Below, piece after piece: positions 34,015 through 42,241 of a DNA stretch of 62,042 nt. The position numbers and the translations under genes were made by a program. The notes beneath the pieces were generated by a model that did no database searches, was not told the origin of the DNA, and saw only the letters and a program-made list of their open reading frames with translations. How positions within the stretch are numbered: the first letter of the stretch is position 1; each line of letters begins with the position of its first letter. The stretch lies in NCBI RefSeq assembly GCF_013155465.1, contig NZ_JABJVX010000015.1, forward strand, positions 1-62,042, written 5' to 3'. The stretch is from Alterinioella nitratireducens (GTDB taxonomy: Bacteria; Pseudomonadota; Alphaproteobacteria; Rhodobacterales; Rhodobacteraceae).

Positions 34015-34210
34015 ACTCGCGCGGCGAGCACATCTTCAGCCCTGAGTGCGGGTGGTTGTCGTTGTAGTCCTCGAACAACCCGGCGATCAATCCGAGGACT
34101 GTGGTGGCGTCCGGCAGCGGCGTGACGTGAACGTAGTCGCGCTTCAGCGTCTTCACGAACGCCTCGGCGATGCCATTGCTCTGCGGGCTCTTCACTGGTG
34201 TGTAGCAAGG
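33986..34210 (-). pseudogene. IS3-family transposase (OrfB) C-terminal fragment
   Basis: The last 74 codons of an IS3-family integrase-like transposase: KSPQSNGIAEAFVKTLKRDY, then a YNDNHPHSGLKMCSPREF end with the catalytic-Glu helix (GIAEAFVKTLKRDYV). The upstream four fifths of the transposase are missing. It is joined in frame to a ParB-like start at about 34211, forming one 140-codon chimeric ORF. Confidence 0.8.
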
Positions 34211-34408
34211 CCTCAGCACGCGACCATGGCCCGCGATCAACTCACCGTCGTCGGCAACCAGGCAAGGCACGGTCCAGCCGAACTCGGCCATGCTCGCGGC
34301 GATCTTCGCGACCTGATCCGCGCCATGCGCCTTCGCGTTTTTCGCGTAAGGCTGGAGCTTTGCCAGCGGCCATGTCTCGATCGCGTCCGGGGCAAAGCTC
34401 AGGGTCAT
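34211..34408 (-). pseudogene. ParB-like N-terminal fragment (phage methylase type), fused in frame to an IS3 remnant
   Basis: The first 65 or so codons read TWPLAKLQPYAKNAKAHGAD, then IAASMAEFGWTVPCLVADDG and ELIAGHGRVL, which is the ParB N-terminal (ParBc) domain found at the start of phage DNA methylases. The ParBc GHGR motif marks the break; immediately after it the frame continues as IS3 transposase. The methylase domain is lost. Phages of the type seen at 47-62 kb often carry such a methylase near the terminase, so this is probably a piece of a second, related prophage. Confidence 0.75.
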
Positions 34409-34804
34409 GTGGATCGGTTCGCCTCAATCGGGTGGACTCCGGACACCCCCGGCCAGCCTGGACTCCACGAAGGGTCCAGCGGCCGCCGGGCGTGTCGGGT
34501 ACTAAAGGTTTGTTTTGTTGTGGTTTTCAGAAGGTCGCGGGTGGATGCCTGCTAGGGGTGGCTTCCCAAAAAACCGGCCCTGTCGCTGGCGATATTGCGC
34601 GCTTCGCCCGCCAGCATACGAATATCGCCAGGAAGGAACCAAGAACTCAATGGGTTACCCCATCGGACCCCGGCTGGACCCTTCGCTGGACCCTGGAAGC
34701 CAGCGGCGCGGCGTCGGCCTGCGCGCTCCTCTCCCGAGCATATTCGTTTTCTAACGGCCTCGACGAAATGTGTAAGGGCCTGCGATGTACACCCGAAAAT
34801 TTCC
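34409..34804. other. About 400-bp stretch between two phage-gene fragments
   Basis: I see no protein-like frame on either strand. The interval separates the ParB-like fragment from the DUF6362 fragment, both on the minus strand, and has low-complexity duplications such as tggaccc/ggaccctgg around 34670-34700. It is probably the original intergenic or decayed DNA of the same phage fragment. Confidence 0.4.
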
Positions 34805-35119
34805 TCAGAGGACGATTTTTCTTGACAGCCGATTGGCGTTTTCGATGACGAACTGCTGCGAGCGACGGGGCGACGGCACGCGACCGTTCAGCCGCCAGGT
34901 GATCACCGCAAGGCCGTACTGCCAGCGCTTGGTCGCGGCCGTGCGCGACAGACCGAACTGCCAGCAGATCGGCTTCCACGCCATGCCGTCGGCGCGGGCC
35001 CAGACCAGGCGCCCATCCTCGGGCTCCAGCCAGCGCAGCCAGAGCATCGCTTCCTCGGCCTGCGTGATCTGTCGCGGGCTGGGCCTTGGCCGACGCATCT
35101 GCGGCTCCTGACCGACCAT
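34805..35119 (-). pseudogene. Truncated DUF6362-type phage protein
   Basis: The final 104 codons of a protein with AEEAMLWLRWLEPEDGRLVW, continuing ARADGMAWKPICWQFGLSRT and ending RWQYGLAVITWRLNGR. I recognise this as the C-terminal HTH-like part of the DUF6362 family, a small protein encoded near the packaging genes of Rhodobacteraceae prophages. The N-terminal half is missing; beyond about 35122 the frame is only antisense to hsdR. Its junction with the hsdR fragment falls within about 10-20 bp of 35115. Confidence 0.7.
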
Positions 35120-37054
35120 GTCGGCGATCCGAACATTTTCGTGCTGGTGGACGAGAGCCATAGGACTCAGACGGGGCGCTACGGCGGCCACAGCCAATTC
35201 GCCGCCAAGATGCGCCGCCTCCTTCCAAAGGCCTGCTACCTTGGCTTCACCGGCACGCCCCTGCTGAAGAAGGAGAAGAACACGCTTTCGACCTTCGGGC
35301 GGCTGATCCACCGCTACGCCATCGACGAGGCGGTCGCCGACGGCGCCGTCGTGCCGCTGCTCTACGAGGGACGACTTGTGGAGCAGCAGGTCTCTGGCAC
35401 CGTGATTGACCGCTGGTTCGAGAAGATCAGCGAGGGGCTCACCGAGGACCAGAAGCGTGATCTGAAGCGCAAGTTCTCCCGGATGGACGCGTTGGCCAAG
35501 ACTGACCAGGCCATCCGAGCCAAGGCGTTCGACATCTCCGAGCACTATCGCCAGCACTGGCAGGGGACCGGCTTCAAGGCGCAGCTCGTTGCCCCCTCGA
35601 AGGCCGCGGCCGTCCGCTTCAAGGAGGTTCTCGACGAGATCGGCCATGTCTCGAGTGCGATCGTCATCTCCCCGCCGGATGAGAACGAGGGCAACGAGGA
35701 GGTCGACCAGGAATCCAAGGACCTCGTCCGCCGCTTCTGGTCGCAGATGATGGCGCGGTACAAGACCGAGGAAGAGTACAATCGCCAGATCATCGATGCC
35801 TTCAAGGGTTCCGGCGATCCGGAGATCCTGATCGTCGTCTCCAAGCTGCTCACCGGCTTCGACGCGCCCCGGAACACGGTCCTTTATGTCTGCAAGTCCC
35901 TGAAGGAACACAATCTCCTGCAGGCGATTGCGCGGGTGAACCGGCTCTACGAGGACGGCGGAACGGAGAAACAGTTCGGCTTCATCGTCGACTATGAGGG
36001 GCTGCTGGGCGAGCTGGACAGTGCGCTGACGACGTACAGCGCCTTCGAAGGCTACGAGGCGGCTGACCTCGCCGGAACGGTGCATGACGTCCGCGAGGAG
36101 ATCCGCAAGCTGCCCCAGCTGCACGATCAGCTCTGGGATCTGTTCAAACCGGTTCGAAACAAGAAGGACATGGAGCAGTTCGAGCAGCACCTCGCTGACG
36201 AGGCGCTGCGCCATGAGTTCTACGGGCGCCTCAAGGCATTCAGCCGCTGCCTGCACATCTCGCTCTCGTCCGACAAGCTGTTCGATGTCTTCGACGAGGC
36301 CAAGATCGATGCCCTGAAACGCGACTGGAAGCAGTTCTCCGAACTCAAGCGCTCGGTCCAGCTCCGCTACCAGGAGACGGTCGATGTCCGCGAGTTCGAG
36401 CCGAAGATCCAGAAGCTCCTTGATGACCACGTCGTGGCAATGCCGGCGGAAACCATCATCGAGGTGGTCAACATCAACGATCCCGACGCGCTGAAGGCCG
36501 TCGTCGAAGAGACGGGGGTGTCCGAGGCCTCGAGGGCCGATCGCATCGCCAGCGCGACCCGGCGGGCGATCACCGAGAAGATGGATGAGGACCCGACGTT
36601 CTACAAACAGTTCTCCGAGCTGCTCGAAGAGACCATCCGCGCCTACCGCGAGAAGCGGCTGTCCGAGCGCGAATACCTGAACAGCGTCGTGGACCTCGCG
36701 AGCAAGGTCGCGCGCAAGGATCGCGGCCGCGATGTTCCGGAAAGCATCCGGGGCGATGAGGATGCGCAGGCGTTCTTCGGCGTCCTGGACGGTCAGCTGA
36801 AGACCGAAGGCGATGAGCTGGTAGCCGGCGACGATGCCGCAGCGATCGCTCAACAGATCATCGACATCATCAAGTCCCACCTGATCGTGGACATCTGGTC
36901 GAACGAGGTGGCCCAGAACAATCTGCGGAACGCCATCGATGACTACTTCTTCGACGTCCTGCGCGACGAAAAGGGCGTCGAACTGCCCGTGGAGGTGCTC
37001 GACGAGCTCGAACTGAAGATCATGGACCTCGCCCGGGCCCGGTTCGCAGCATGA
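35111..37054 (+). pseudogene. hsdR: Type I restriction HsdR, C-terminal two thirds only
   Basis: A frame of about 645 codons (possible GTG start at 35141, 637 residues) that begins inside the motor domain at DPNIFVLVDESHRTQTGRYG, the motif II box, and continues with LPKACYLGFTGTPLL (motif III), KLLTGFDAPRNTVLYVCKSL (motif V) and LLQAIARVNRLYEDGG (motif VI). The PD-(D/E)xK nuclease domain and Walker A, about 350-400 residues, are absent, so it cannot restrict DNA. No hsdM or hsdS is nearby. The 3' end is coupled to a YgjP-like gene by an ATGA overlap. Confidence 0.85.
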
Positions 37055-37767
37055 CGCCGGAATTGCATTGCCTGCAGTACGGTGAGCAGGAGATACGATA
37101 CGAAATCGTCCGCCGCCCAAGGAAGACACTGGAGATCGCCGTCGAGCCGGATGCGTCGGTGGTGATCGCGGCCCCGGAAGACGCGACACTAGACGCCATC
37201 GAAGCCAAGCTGCGGAAGCGCGCGGCATGGGTGACGAGGCAGCAACGGTACTTTGCCCAATTCCTGCCGCGGACGCCGGAGCGCAGGTTCGTGGCCGGAG
37301 AAACGCATCTTTACCTAGGGCGCCAGTACCGGCTGAAGGTCGTCCCGCATGTCCAGGAAAGCGTGAAGCTGATCCGCGGCTTCATCGTCGTGCAGACTCA
37401 CCGGCCGACCAGGCCGGAGGTGACACGCGAACTGGTCGAGGCATGGTATCGAGACCGGGCCCACATCAAGTTTCCGGAGCGGATCGAACTCTGTCTCGGT
37501 CTGTTCCCGGATCCCGAGGCATTCCGGCCGATGGGGCTCATCGTGCGTCAGACCCGGCAGAGGTGGGGATCCATGTCTCCGGCAGGACGCCTGCTGCTGA
37601 ACCGCCGCCTCGTGCAGGCGCCGGTCGATGCCATCGACTATGTCATCACCCACGAGCTCTGCCATGTGGCCGAGCCACATCACGGCGCCGCATTCTTCGA
37701 TCTCCTCGACAAGGTGATGCCCGACTGGGAGCGCCGGAAGCAGAGACTGGAACGGGCCATGGCCTAA
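37051..37767 (+). CDS. YgjP/SprT-type zinc metallopeptidase
   Basis: A 238-residue protein of the YgjP-like (DUF45/M48-related) family. The zinc motif is YVITHELCHVAEPHHGAAF at about residues 197-215: HExxH plus a downstream His. The fold-typical RQTRQRWGSMSPAGRLLLNRRLVQAP precedes it. Genes of this family often follow hsdR in type I restriction operons, with an unknown role. Here it is complete although its hsdR partner is truncated, so expression depends on whatever now lies upstream. Confidence 0.92.
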   Translation: MTPELHCLQYGEQEIRYEIVRRPRKTLEIAVEPDASVVIAAPEDATLDAIEAKLRKRAAWVTRQQRYFAQFLPRTPERRFVAGETHLYLGRQYRLKVVPHVQESVKLIRGFIVVQTHRPTRPEVTRELVEAWYRDRAHIKFPERIELCLGLFPDPEAFRPMGLIVRQTRQRWGSMSPAGRLLLNRRLVQAPVDAIDYVITHELCHVAEPHHGAAFFDLLDKVMPDWERRKQRLERAMA

Positions 37768-37980
37768 GAACTTCCGAACCCGGTCGCGGCAGCCCCAAAC
37801 GCGACTCCAATCCAAGCAATTTCAATGGCTTGGATTTCTCCTATATCTACAGGGGCTTATGAGAAATTCACCAAAATGGCGCAGTCATGAGGTCCGGAGA
37901 ATATCAGCCCCGAGAGACCGCTTCGGGGCCTCGCGACGGCAGGGCCAGTGCTCAGCCCCTCCCGCATAACCCTCGAAAAC

Positions 37981-38007
37981 AACGGAAAAATCCGGCCGCA
38001 GCCGGAT
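37981..38007 (-). terminator. Intrinsic terminator next to 34-bp repeat copy 2
   Basis: On the minus strand a perfect 7-bp stem (ATCCGGC / GCCGGAT, 4-nt loop) is followed by TTTTTCCGTT. It lies 23 bp beyond the repeat, almost the same spacing as at copy 1, although the terminator sequences differ. Confidence 0.75.
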
Positions 38008-38030
38008 CGGGAGAACGCTTTCGCACGGGC

Positions 38031-38064
38031 AAGTGGCGGAGGGGATGGGTCTGACATCCAACCT
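38031..38064 (-). repeat. 34-bp direct repeat, copy 2 (identical to 4178-4211)
   Basis: Perfect copy in the same orientation as 4178-4211. Here the outer hairpin arm present at copy 1 is missing. Upstream on the minus strand the DNA is AT-rich (tatcaatatcaataagta), as it is at copy 1, which could be a promoter for a short RNA or simply element-end DNA. Confidence 0.6.
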
Positions 38065-38224
38065 TCTTTTGGTCTTTACTTATTGATATTGATACATTAT
38101 CGTTGATCAACGAAGTTCCTGGCGTGCTACTTCTCTCTCCTGCCGGTCCTTCTTTACGAGAGTCGGACAGCTTTGTTTGCCTCAAGCGCCAGAAAAAAAC
38201 GCGCAGCCCTTCAGGGATCGTTGC

Positions 38225-38230
38225 TATAAT
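38225..38230 (+). promoter_or_regulatory. -10 box (TATAAT) of the CadC-like regulator gene
   Basis: A perfect TATAAT 30 bp before the ATG at 38260. No good -35 hexamer is visible at the right distance, so an activator may be needed. If used, transcription would begin near 38237, after the in-frame TTG at 38230, which supports ATG 38260 as the start. Confidence 0.4.
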
Positions 38231-38259
38231 TGTGCGAATTTTCGACCTTCCGGAACCAG

Positions 38260-39807
38260 ATGGACACCTTCCGCTTCTCAGATTTCGCGCTCGACCCTCG
38301 GACGCGGCAGCTTTGTCGTGGCGTCGAGGTCGTGGCACTTGGGGCGCGGGCGTTCGATCTTCTGGAACTGCTGGTCGTGAACCGGAACAGGGTCGTCAGC
38401 CGCGATGAGGTCATGGCGTCGGTCTGGCCCGGCACGGTTGTGGGCGAGAACAATCTGAACGTGCAGGTCGCCAATCTGCGCCGCGTCCTCGGTGCCAACG
38501 CCATCCTCACCGTGTCTGGCCGGGGCCTTCGTTTCGCGCTTGATGTCGCGCCGGACAAGCTGCCGCTGGCGCTTCCCGATCGTCCTTCGGTCGTCGTTCT
38601 GCCCTTCAATTCGATGGGGGGCGTTCCGGAACTGGACTGGCTGGCCGACGGGTTCGTCGAGGATATCACGACGGAATTGTCCCGGTTCCGAGACCTCTTC
38701 GTCGTGGCGCGCAACTCGGCCTTCGTCTATCGAAACATGCCGCGCGATCTCAGGGTCATCTCGCGCGAGCTGGGCGTCCGCTACGTCGTCGAAGGCAGTG
38801 TCCGCGCCACGTCCGAGCGTGTGCGCGTCACCGCGCAGCTGATCGACGCGCACTCCGGGGGGCATGTCTGGGCCGAGGTCTTCGACCGCGACCTTGGCGG
38901 GCATTTCGACACGCAGGCTCGGGTGTCGCAGGCCATCGTGACCTGTCTCGCGCCGCAGATCGACCGGGCCGAGGCCGACCGCATCCGCACGGCCGTGCCC
39001 GAGGACCGGACCGCGCATGGCATCGCGCTGCGGGGTTGGTCCCTGGTTTCGGCCGGCGACATGGCCTACGACCCCGCACCGCGCGACAAGGCGGCGGAGC
39101 TTGCCCGGTGGGCACTGGACCTCGATCCGACCTCGGGCCTCGCCTGGCGCGTGCTGGCCTGGGTCGCCTGGTGGAACGTCTATCACGCCACGACACCCTC
39201 CGTGCCCGACACGCTCTCCGAAGGAATCGACGCGGCCACGAAGGCCATCGCTGCCGATCCGACCGACCACCACGCGCGGCGGCTCCGGGCGCTTCTGCAC
39301 TTCATGAACCAGGATGCCAGGGCCGGCCTGCCCGAGCTTCGCCAGGCGCACGAGATGAACCCGAACTGCGCGGTGACGCTGGCGTGGCTTGGCCTCTACG
39401 AGGTCTTTCATGGCGATGCCGAACGCGGTGTGCCGCTGGCCGAGGCAGCGCTGCGCCGCTCTCCGCGCGATCCCTCGCGCGGCTCCCTCCTCGCGGCGCT
39501 TGGTTTCGCGCAGTTCGCCGTGCGAAACTACGACGCGGCCGCGCAGGCGGCGGAGGGGGCGCTCGCCGAGGCCGCGGGAAGCGCCACGCCGCTGATCCTT
39601 GCCGCTATCGCCTGGGTCGGCACGGGGCGGATCGACCGAGCCGCGGCGGCCTTCAAGCGGGTCGAGCAGATCGCGCCATCCCTCGTCGAGGCGCGACTTG
39701 CTGGGCGCTGGCTCACCTCGAACCCCGACTACCTGGCCCGGGTACATACATTCTTCCGCATCGCCGCCGGCCTCGCCCCGGCCGACGCGGCGGACGCCCT
39801 GCGATAG
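38260..39807 (+). CDS. CadC-like regulator: OmpR-type winged HTH plus TPR
   Basis: A 515-residue cytoplasmic protein. Residues 1-100 form an OmpR/PhoB-type winged helix (FDLLELLVVNRNRVVSRDEVM, then ASVWPGTVVGENNLNVQVAN and LRRVLG). Residues about 115-235 match the FlgO-like/adenylate-cyclase-associated domain (VVVLPFNSMGGVPELDWLAD, then GFVEDITTELSRFRDLFVVA and GVRYVVEGSVR). The rest has TPR-like helices (ARWALDLDPTSGLAWRVLAW). No transmembrane segment is obvious, unlike CadC itself. It probably activates the following operon at 39946. Confidence 0.88.
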   Translation: MDTFRFSDFALDPRTRQLCRGVEVVALGARAFDLLELLVVNRNRVVSRDEVMASVWPGTVVGENNLNVQVANLRRVLGANAILTVSGRGLRFALDVAPDKLPLALPDRPSVVVLPFNSMGGVPELDWLADGFVEDITTELSRFRDLFVVARNSAFVYRNMPRDLRVISRELGVRYVVEGSVRATSERVRVTAQLIDAHSGGHVWAEVFDRDLGGHFDTQARVSQAIVTCLAPQIDRAEADRIRTAVPEDRTAHGIALRGWSLVSAGDMAYDPAPRDKAAELARWALDLDPTSGLAWRVLAWVAWWNVYHATTPSVPDTLSEGIDAATKAIAADPTDHHARRLRALLHFMNQDARAGLPELRQAHEMNPNCAVTLAWLGLYEVFHGDAERGVPLAEAALRRSPRDPSRGSLLAALGFAQFAVRNYDAAAQAAEGALAEAAGSATPLILAAIAWVGTGRIDRAAAAFKRVEQIAPSLVEARLAGRWLTSNPDYLARVHTFFRIAAGLAPADAADALR

Positions 39808-39945
39808 ACGAGCCCCCCGCGCAGGTCTGGATGCCGGTTTTCACCGCAGGATTTAGAATTTTTTAGCAGGTCTGGTAGCGCCGTTTCTGCGGATCCGGCG
39901 TAATATTGCAAAGCTGCCGACCTGGCGGCGGTCGATGGGGACGAC

Positions 39946-41124
39946 ATGGACGACGCAACGGCGCGCTGGCGGATGCTGGCCATCTTGTTCATCGCGCGCA
40001 CCGCGATGGCGTTTCAGTTCCAGATGGTTGGCGCTCTTTCGCCGCTGTTCGTCACCACCTACGGGGTCGGACTCGCCGACATCGGCCTGCTGGTGGGACT
40101 GTATTTCGCGCCGGGCGTCGTCATCGCCCTGCCGGGCGGATCGCTGGCCGCGCGCTTTGGCGACAAGCGGCTACTGGTTCTGGCCAGCGCGCTGATGCTG
40201 GCGGGCGGCGCGCTGGCGCTGCTGGTCGACAGTTTCGCGGGGCAGATCGCGGCACGTGTGATCGCCGGTGTCGGCGGTGTCACACTCAATGTGATCGGCA
40301 CCAAGGTCGTCGCCGACTGGTTCGCGGGGCGCGAGATCGGCACGGCGATGGCGATCTACATCAATTCCTGGCCCGTCGGCATCGCGCTGGCGCTCGCGGT
40401 GCTGCCCGGTGTCGCGGCACTGGGCGGACTGGATGTCGCGTTGGGTATCAATGCCGCGTTGGCGGCGCTGGGGCTGGGGCTGTTGCTGGCGGTGTTCCGC
40501 ACCTCGCCGCAGGCCGCGGGCGCGGCCTTGCCCGCCGTGTGGCCGCAAGGCGCGCGGCTCAGAGCGCTGGTCGCAGCGGCGCTGATCTGGGCCTTCGTCA
40601 ACGCGGCGCTGATCCTCGCCTTCAGCTTTGGTCCCGCGCTTCTGACCCAGCGCGGCCTGCCGCTGGTCGCGGCCAGCGGCCTGACCAGCCTGTCGCTGTG
40701 GGTGCTGGCGCTGTGCGCCCCGTTCGGCGGCATCCTCGCGGATCGGACCGGGGCGCGCGACGGCGTCATCCTGTGCGGGCTCGCGGTCTTTGCGGCGGGG
40801 CTGATCGTAATTCGCATCGACCTGCCGCCAGCGCTGGGGTTCGCGCTGATCGGGATCGGCACGGGCCTGGGCGCCGGGCCAGTCATGACGCTGCCGGCGG
40901 CCGTGCTGGACCCAGCGACGCGGGCGCTGGGCATGGGGCTGTTCTTCACGCTGTACTACGGCGTCACACTGATCGGCCCGGTGCTGGGCGGATGGCTGGC
41001 GGCGCTGACCGGATCGGCGGCCAGCAGTTTCGATGCCGCGGTGGTGCTGCTCGGTCTGTGCGTGCCGCTGCTGATGCTGGTGCGCCAGATGATCGCGGCC
41101 GGACCGCAGGGTCAGCCCGCATGA
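39946..41124 (+). CDS. MFS transporter
   Basis: A 392-residue major facilitator with 12 hydrophobic segments. Family signals are the loop between helices 2 and 3, GGSLAARFGDKRLLVLAS, and its repeat between helices 8 and 9, GGILADRTGARDGVILCG. The size and cyanate/nitrate-like style suggest uptake or export of a small polar compound; direction cannot be told. It is the first gene of a tight operon, with its stop overlapping the next ATG at 41121. Confidence 0.92.
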   Translation: MDDATARWRMLAILFIARTAMAFQFQMVGALSPLFVTTYGVGLADIGLLVGLYFAPGVVIALPGGSLAARFGDKRLLVLASALMLAGGALALLVDSFAGQIAARVIAGVGGVTLNVIGTKVVADWFAGREIGTAMAIYINSWPVGIALALAVLPGVAALGGLDVALGINAALAALGLGLLLAVFRTSPQAAGAALPAVWPQGARLRALVAAALIWAFVNAALILAFSFGPALLTQRGLPLVAASGLTSLSLWVLALCAPFGGILADRTGARDGVILCGLAVFAAGLIVIRIDLPPALGFALIGIGTGLGAGPVMTLPAAVLDPATRALGMGLFFTLYYGVTLIGPVLGGWLAALTGSAASSFDAAVVLLGLCVPLLMLVRQMIAAGPQGQPA

Positions 41125-41861
41125 CCCGGACTGGTGATCACGACTGGATCACCCTGCACCGGCTGCGGTTTCCCGAAGCCATATCCGCACGAGACCGGAT
41201 ATTTGCGCCCGTCGCTGGAGCTGCCGTCTGGCGCTTCTGCCCGCAACATACACCGGGCGACGACGGTCTCGTCACCCTGACTTCGGACATCTGGGGCGGG
41301 CTCGGGATCTGGGGCAGCCGGGACGAGGCCGAGGCGATGCTTTCCGATCCGGGCACGGCGATGCCCTGGCTGGCGGAAGCCGTCGCGGCTTGGCACTGCC
41401 TCGCCATCCCGGTGTCGCACCGGGGCAAGGTGAACTGGCGCGGCCATGTCGAGGATGGCACCGCAGTGCGTCCCGCCCCGGCCGATCCCGGCGGCCCGCT
41501 GGTCGTCGTCACCACAGCGGGGTTCCTGTCGCGCGAGGACTGGATGCTGCCCCGCATCCGGCTCTTCGTGGAAGGCGTGTCCGAGGTGATGGCGTGGTAC
41601 GGCGCGCTGCCCTCGAACCTGCGCAACGACGTGTTCAACGGCCCCGAAGGGCGCGAAGGCTTCACCTGCTCGCTCTGGCGCTCGGACGAGGCGATGCGCG
41701 AGGCCGCCTATCACGATGGCCGTCACCGCGCCCGGATGGAGCAGAACCGCGCCGGTCTCATGTTCGATTACTCGTCCTTCACCCGACTGCGCGCGCTGCG
41801 CAGCCATGGCGACTGGGACGGCGATCCGTTTGCTGAATTGCAGGAAGGAGCCATGACATGA
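41121..41861 (+). CDS. Spheroidene-monooxygenase-like (CrtA-type) protein
   Basis: A 246-residue protein that resembles CrtA of purple bacteria in several blocks. These are TTAGFLSREDWMLPRIRLFV (compare ALTRATVKFWKAERFW), LPSNLRNDVFNGPEGREGFT, CSLWRSDEAMREAAYHDGRH (compare FSIWPDARKMEEFARG.GPH) and SFTRLRALRSHGDWDGDPF (compare ARFRILGTEGKWMGRDPL). CrtA is a haem-dependent carotenoid oxygenase. No carotenoid genes are nearby, so this copy may oxidise another substrate. I am fairly sure of the family resemblance and unsure of function. Confidence 0.65.
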   Translation: MTRTGDHDWITLHRLRFPEAISARDRIFAPVAGAAVWRFCPQHTPGDDGLVTLTSDIWGGLGIWGSRDEAEAMLSDPGTAMPWLAEAVAAWHCLAIPVSHRGKVNWRGHVEDGTAVRPAPADPGGPLVVVTTAGFLSREDWMLPRIRLFVEGVSEVMAWYGALPSNLRNDVFNGPEGREGFTCSLWRSDEAMREAAYHDGRHRARMEQNRAGLMFDYSSFTRLRALRSHGDWDGDPFAELQEGAMT

Positions 41862-42241
41862 CCGAGGCCATCGCGGCGATTGCCGCCAACTACACGGCTG
41901 CGTGGAACAGCGGCTCGCCCGAAGCAGTTGCGTCCTTCTACGCCGAGACGGGCGGCATCGTCATCAACCGTGGCACGCCCTGGGAGGGGCGTGCAGGCGT
42001 GCAGGCCATGGCCGAGGGATTTTTCGCCGATGTTCCCGACCTGAACCTGACCTGTGACGGGGTGCGCATCGCGGGCGATCACGTCGCCTTTCTGTGGACC
42101 TTCACCGGCCACCATGCCGAAACGCGCAACCCCTTGCGGATTGCCGGCTGGGAAGAGTGGAACCTCGACGGCGAGGGCAAAGTCATCGCCTCGAGAGGCT
42201 GGTTCGACGCAGAGGATTACGCCCGGCAGGTGGCGGGATGA
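41858..42241 (+). CDS. SnoaL-like / NTF2-fold protein 1
   Basis: A 127-residue NTF2-fold protein. It has AANYTAAWNSGSPEAVASFYAE near the start, then GVQAMAEGFFADVPDLNLTCDGV, HVAFLWTFTGHHAET and a final WFDAEDYARQV. Proteins of this type include polyketide cyclases and steroid isomerase-like enzymes, but many are of unknown function. It overlaps both neighbours by 4 bp. Confidence 0.85.
   Translation: MTEAIAAIAANYTAAWNSGSPEAVASFYAETGGIVINRGTPWEGRAGVQAMAEGFFADVPDLNLTCDGVRIAGDHVAFLWTFTGHHAETRNPLRIAGWEEWNLDGEGKVIASRGWFDAEDYARQVAG

Larger units (their letters stand above)
37768..38259. other. 492-bp intergenic region with repeat, terminator and promoter
   Basis: It holds the minus-strand terminator 37981-38007, 34-bp repeat copy 2 (38031-38064), an AT-rich stretch at 38064-38105 and a TATAAT box at 38225-38230. 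No protein-like frame is present. The arrangement of repeat then terminator on the minus strand repeats that at 4131-4211. Confidence 0.6.

Noticed and set aside
35123-37228. Long minus-strand frame (over 700 codons) opposite hsdR
   Set aside because: Only its last 104 codons (34805-35119) are phage-like; the rest is antisense to hsdR and YgjP with mirrored acidic/Leu-rich composition.
37797-37860. Integration site in a tRNA after the YgjP gene
   Set aside because: The segment gcgactccaatccaa looks like a tRNA 3' part, but no tRNA body or CCA-type repeat is present.
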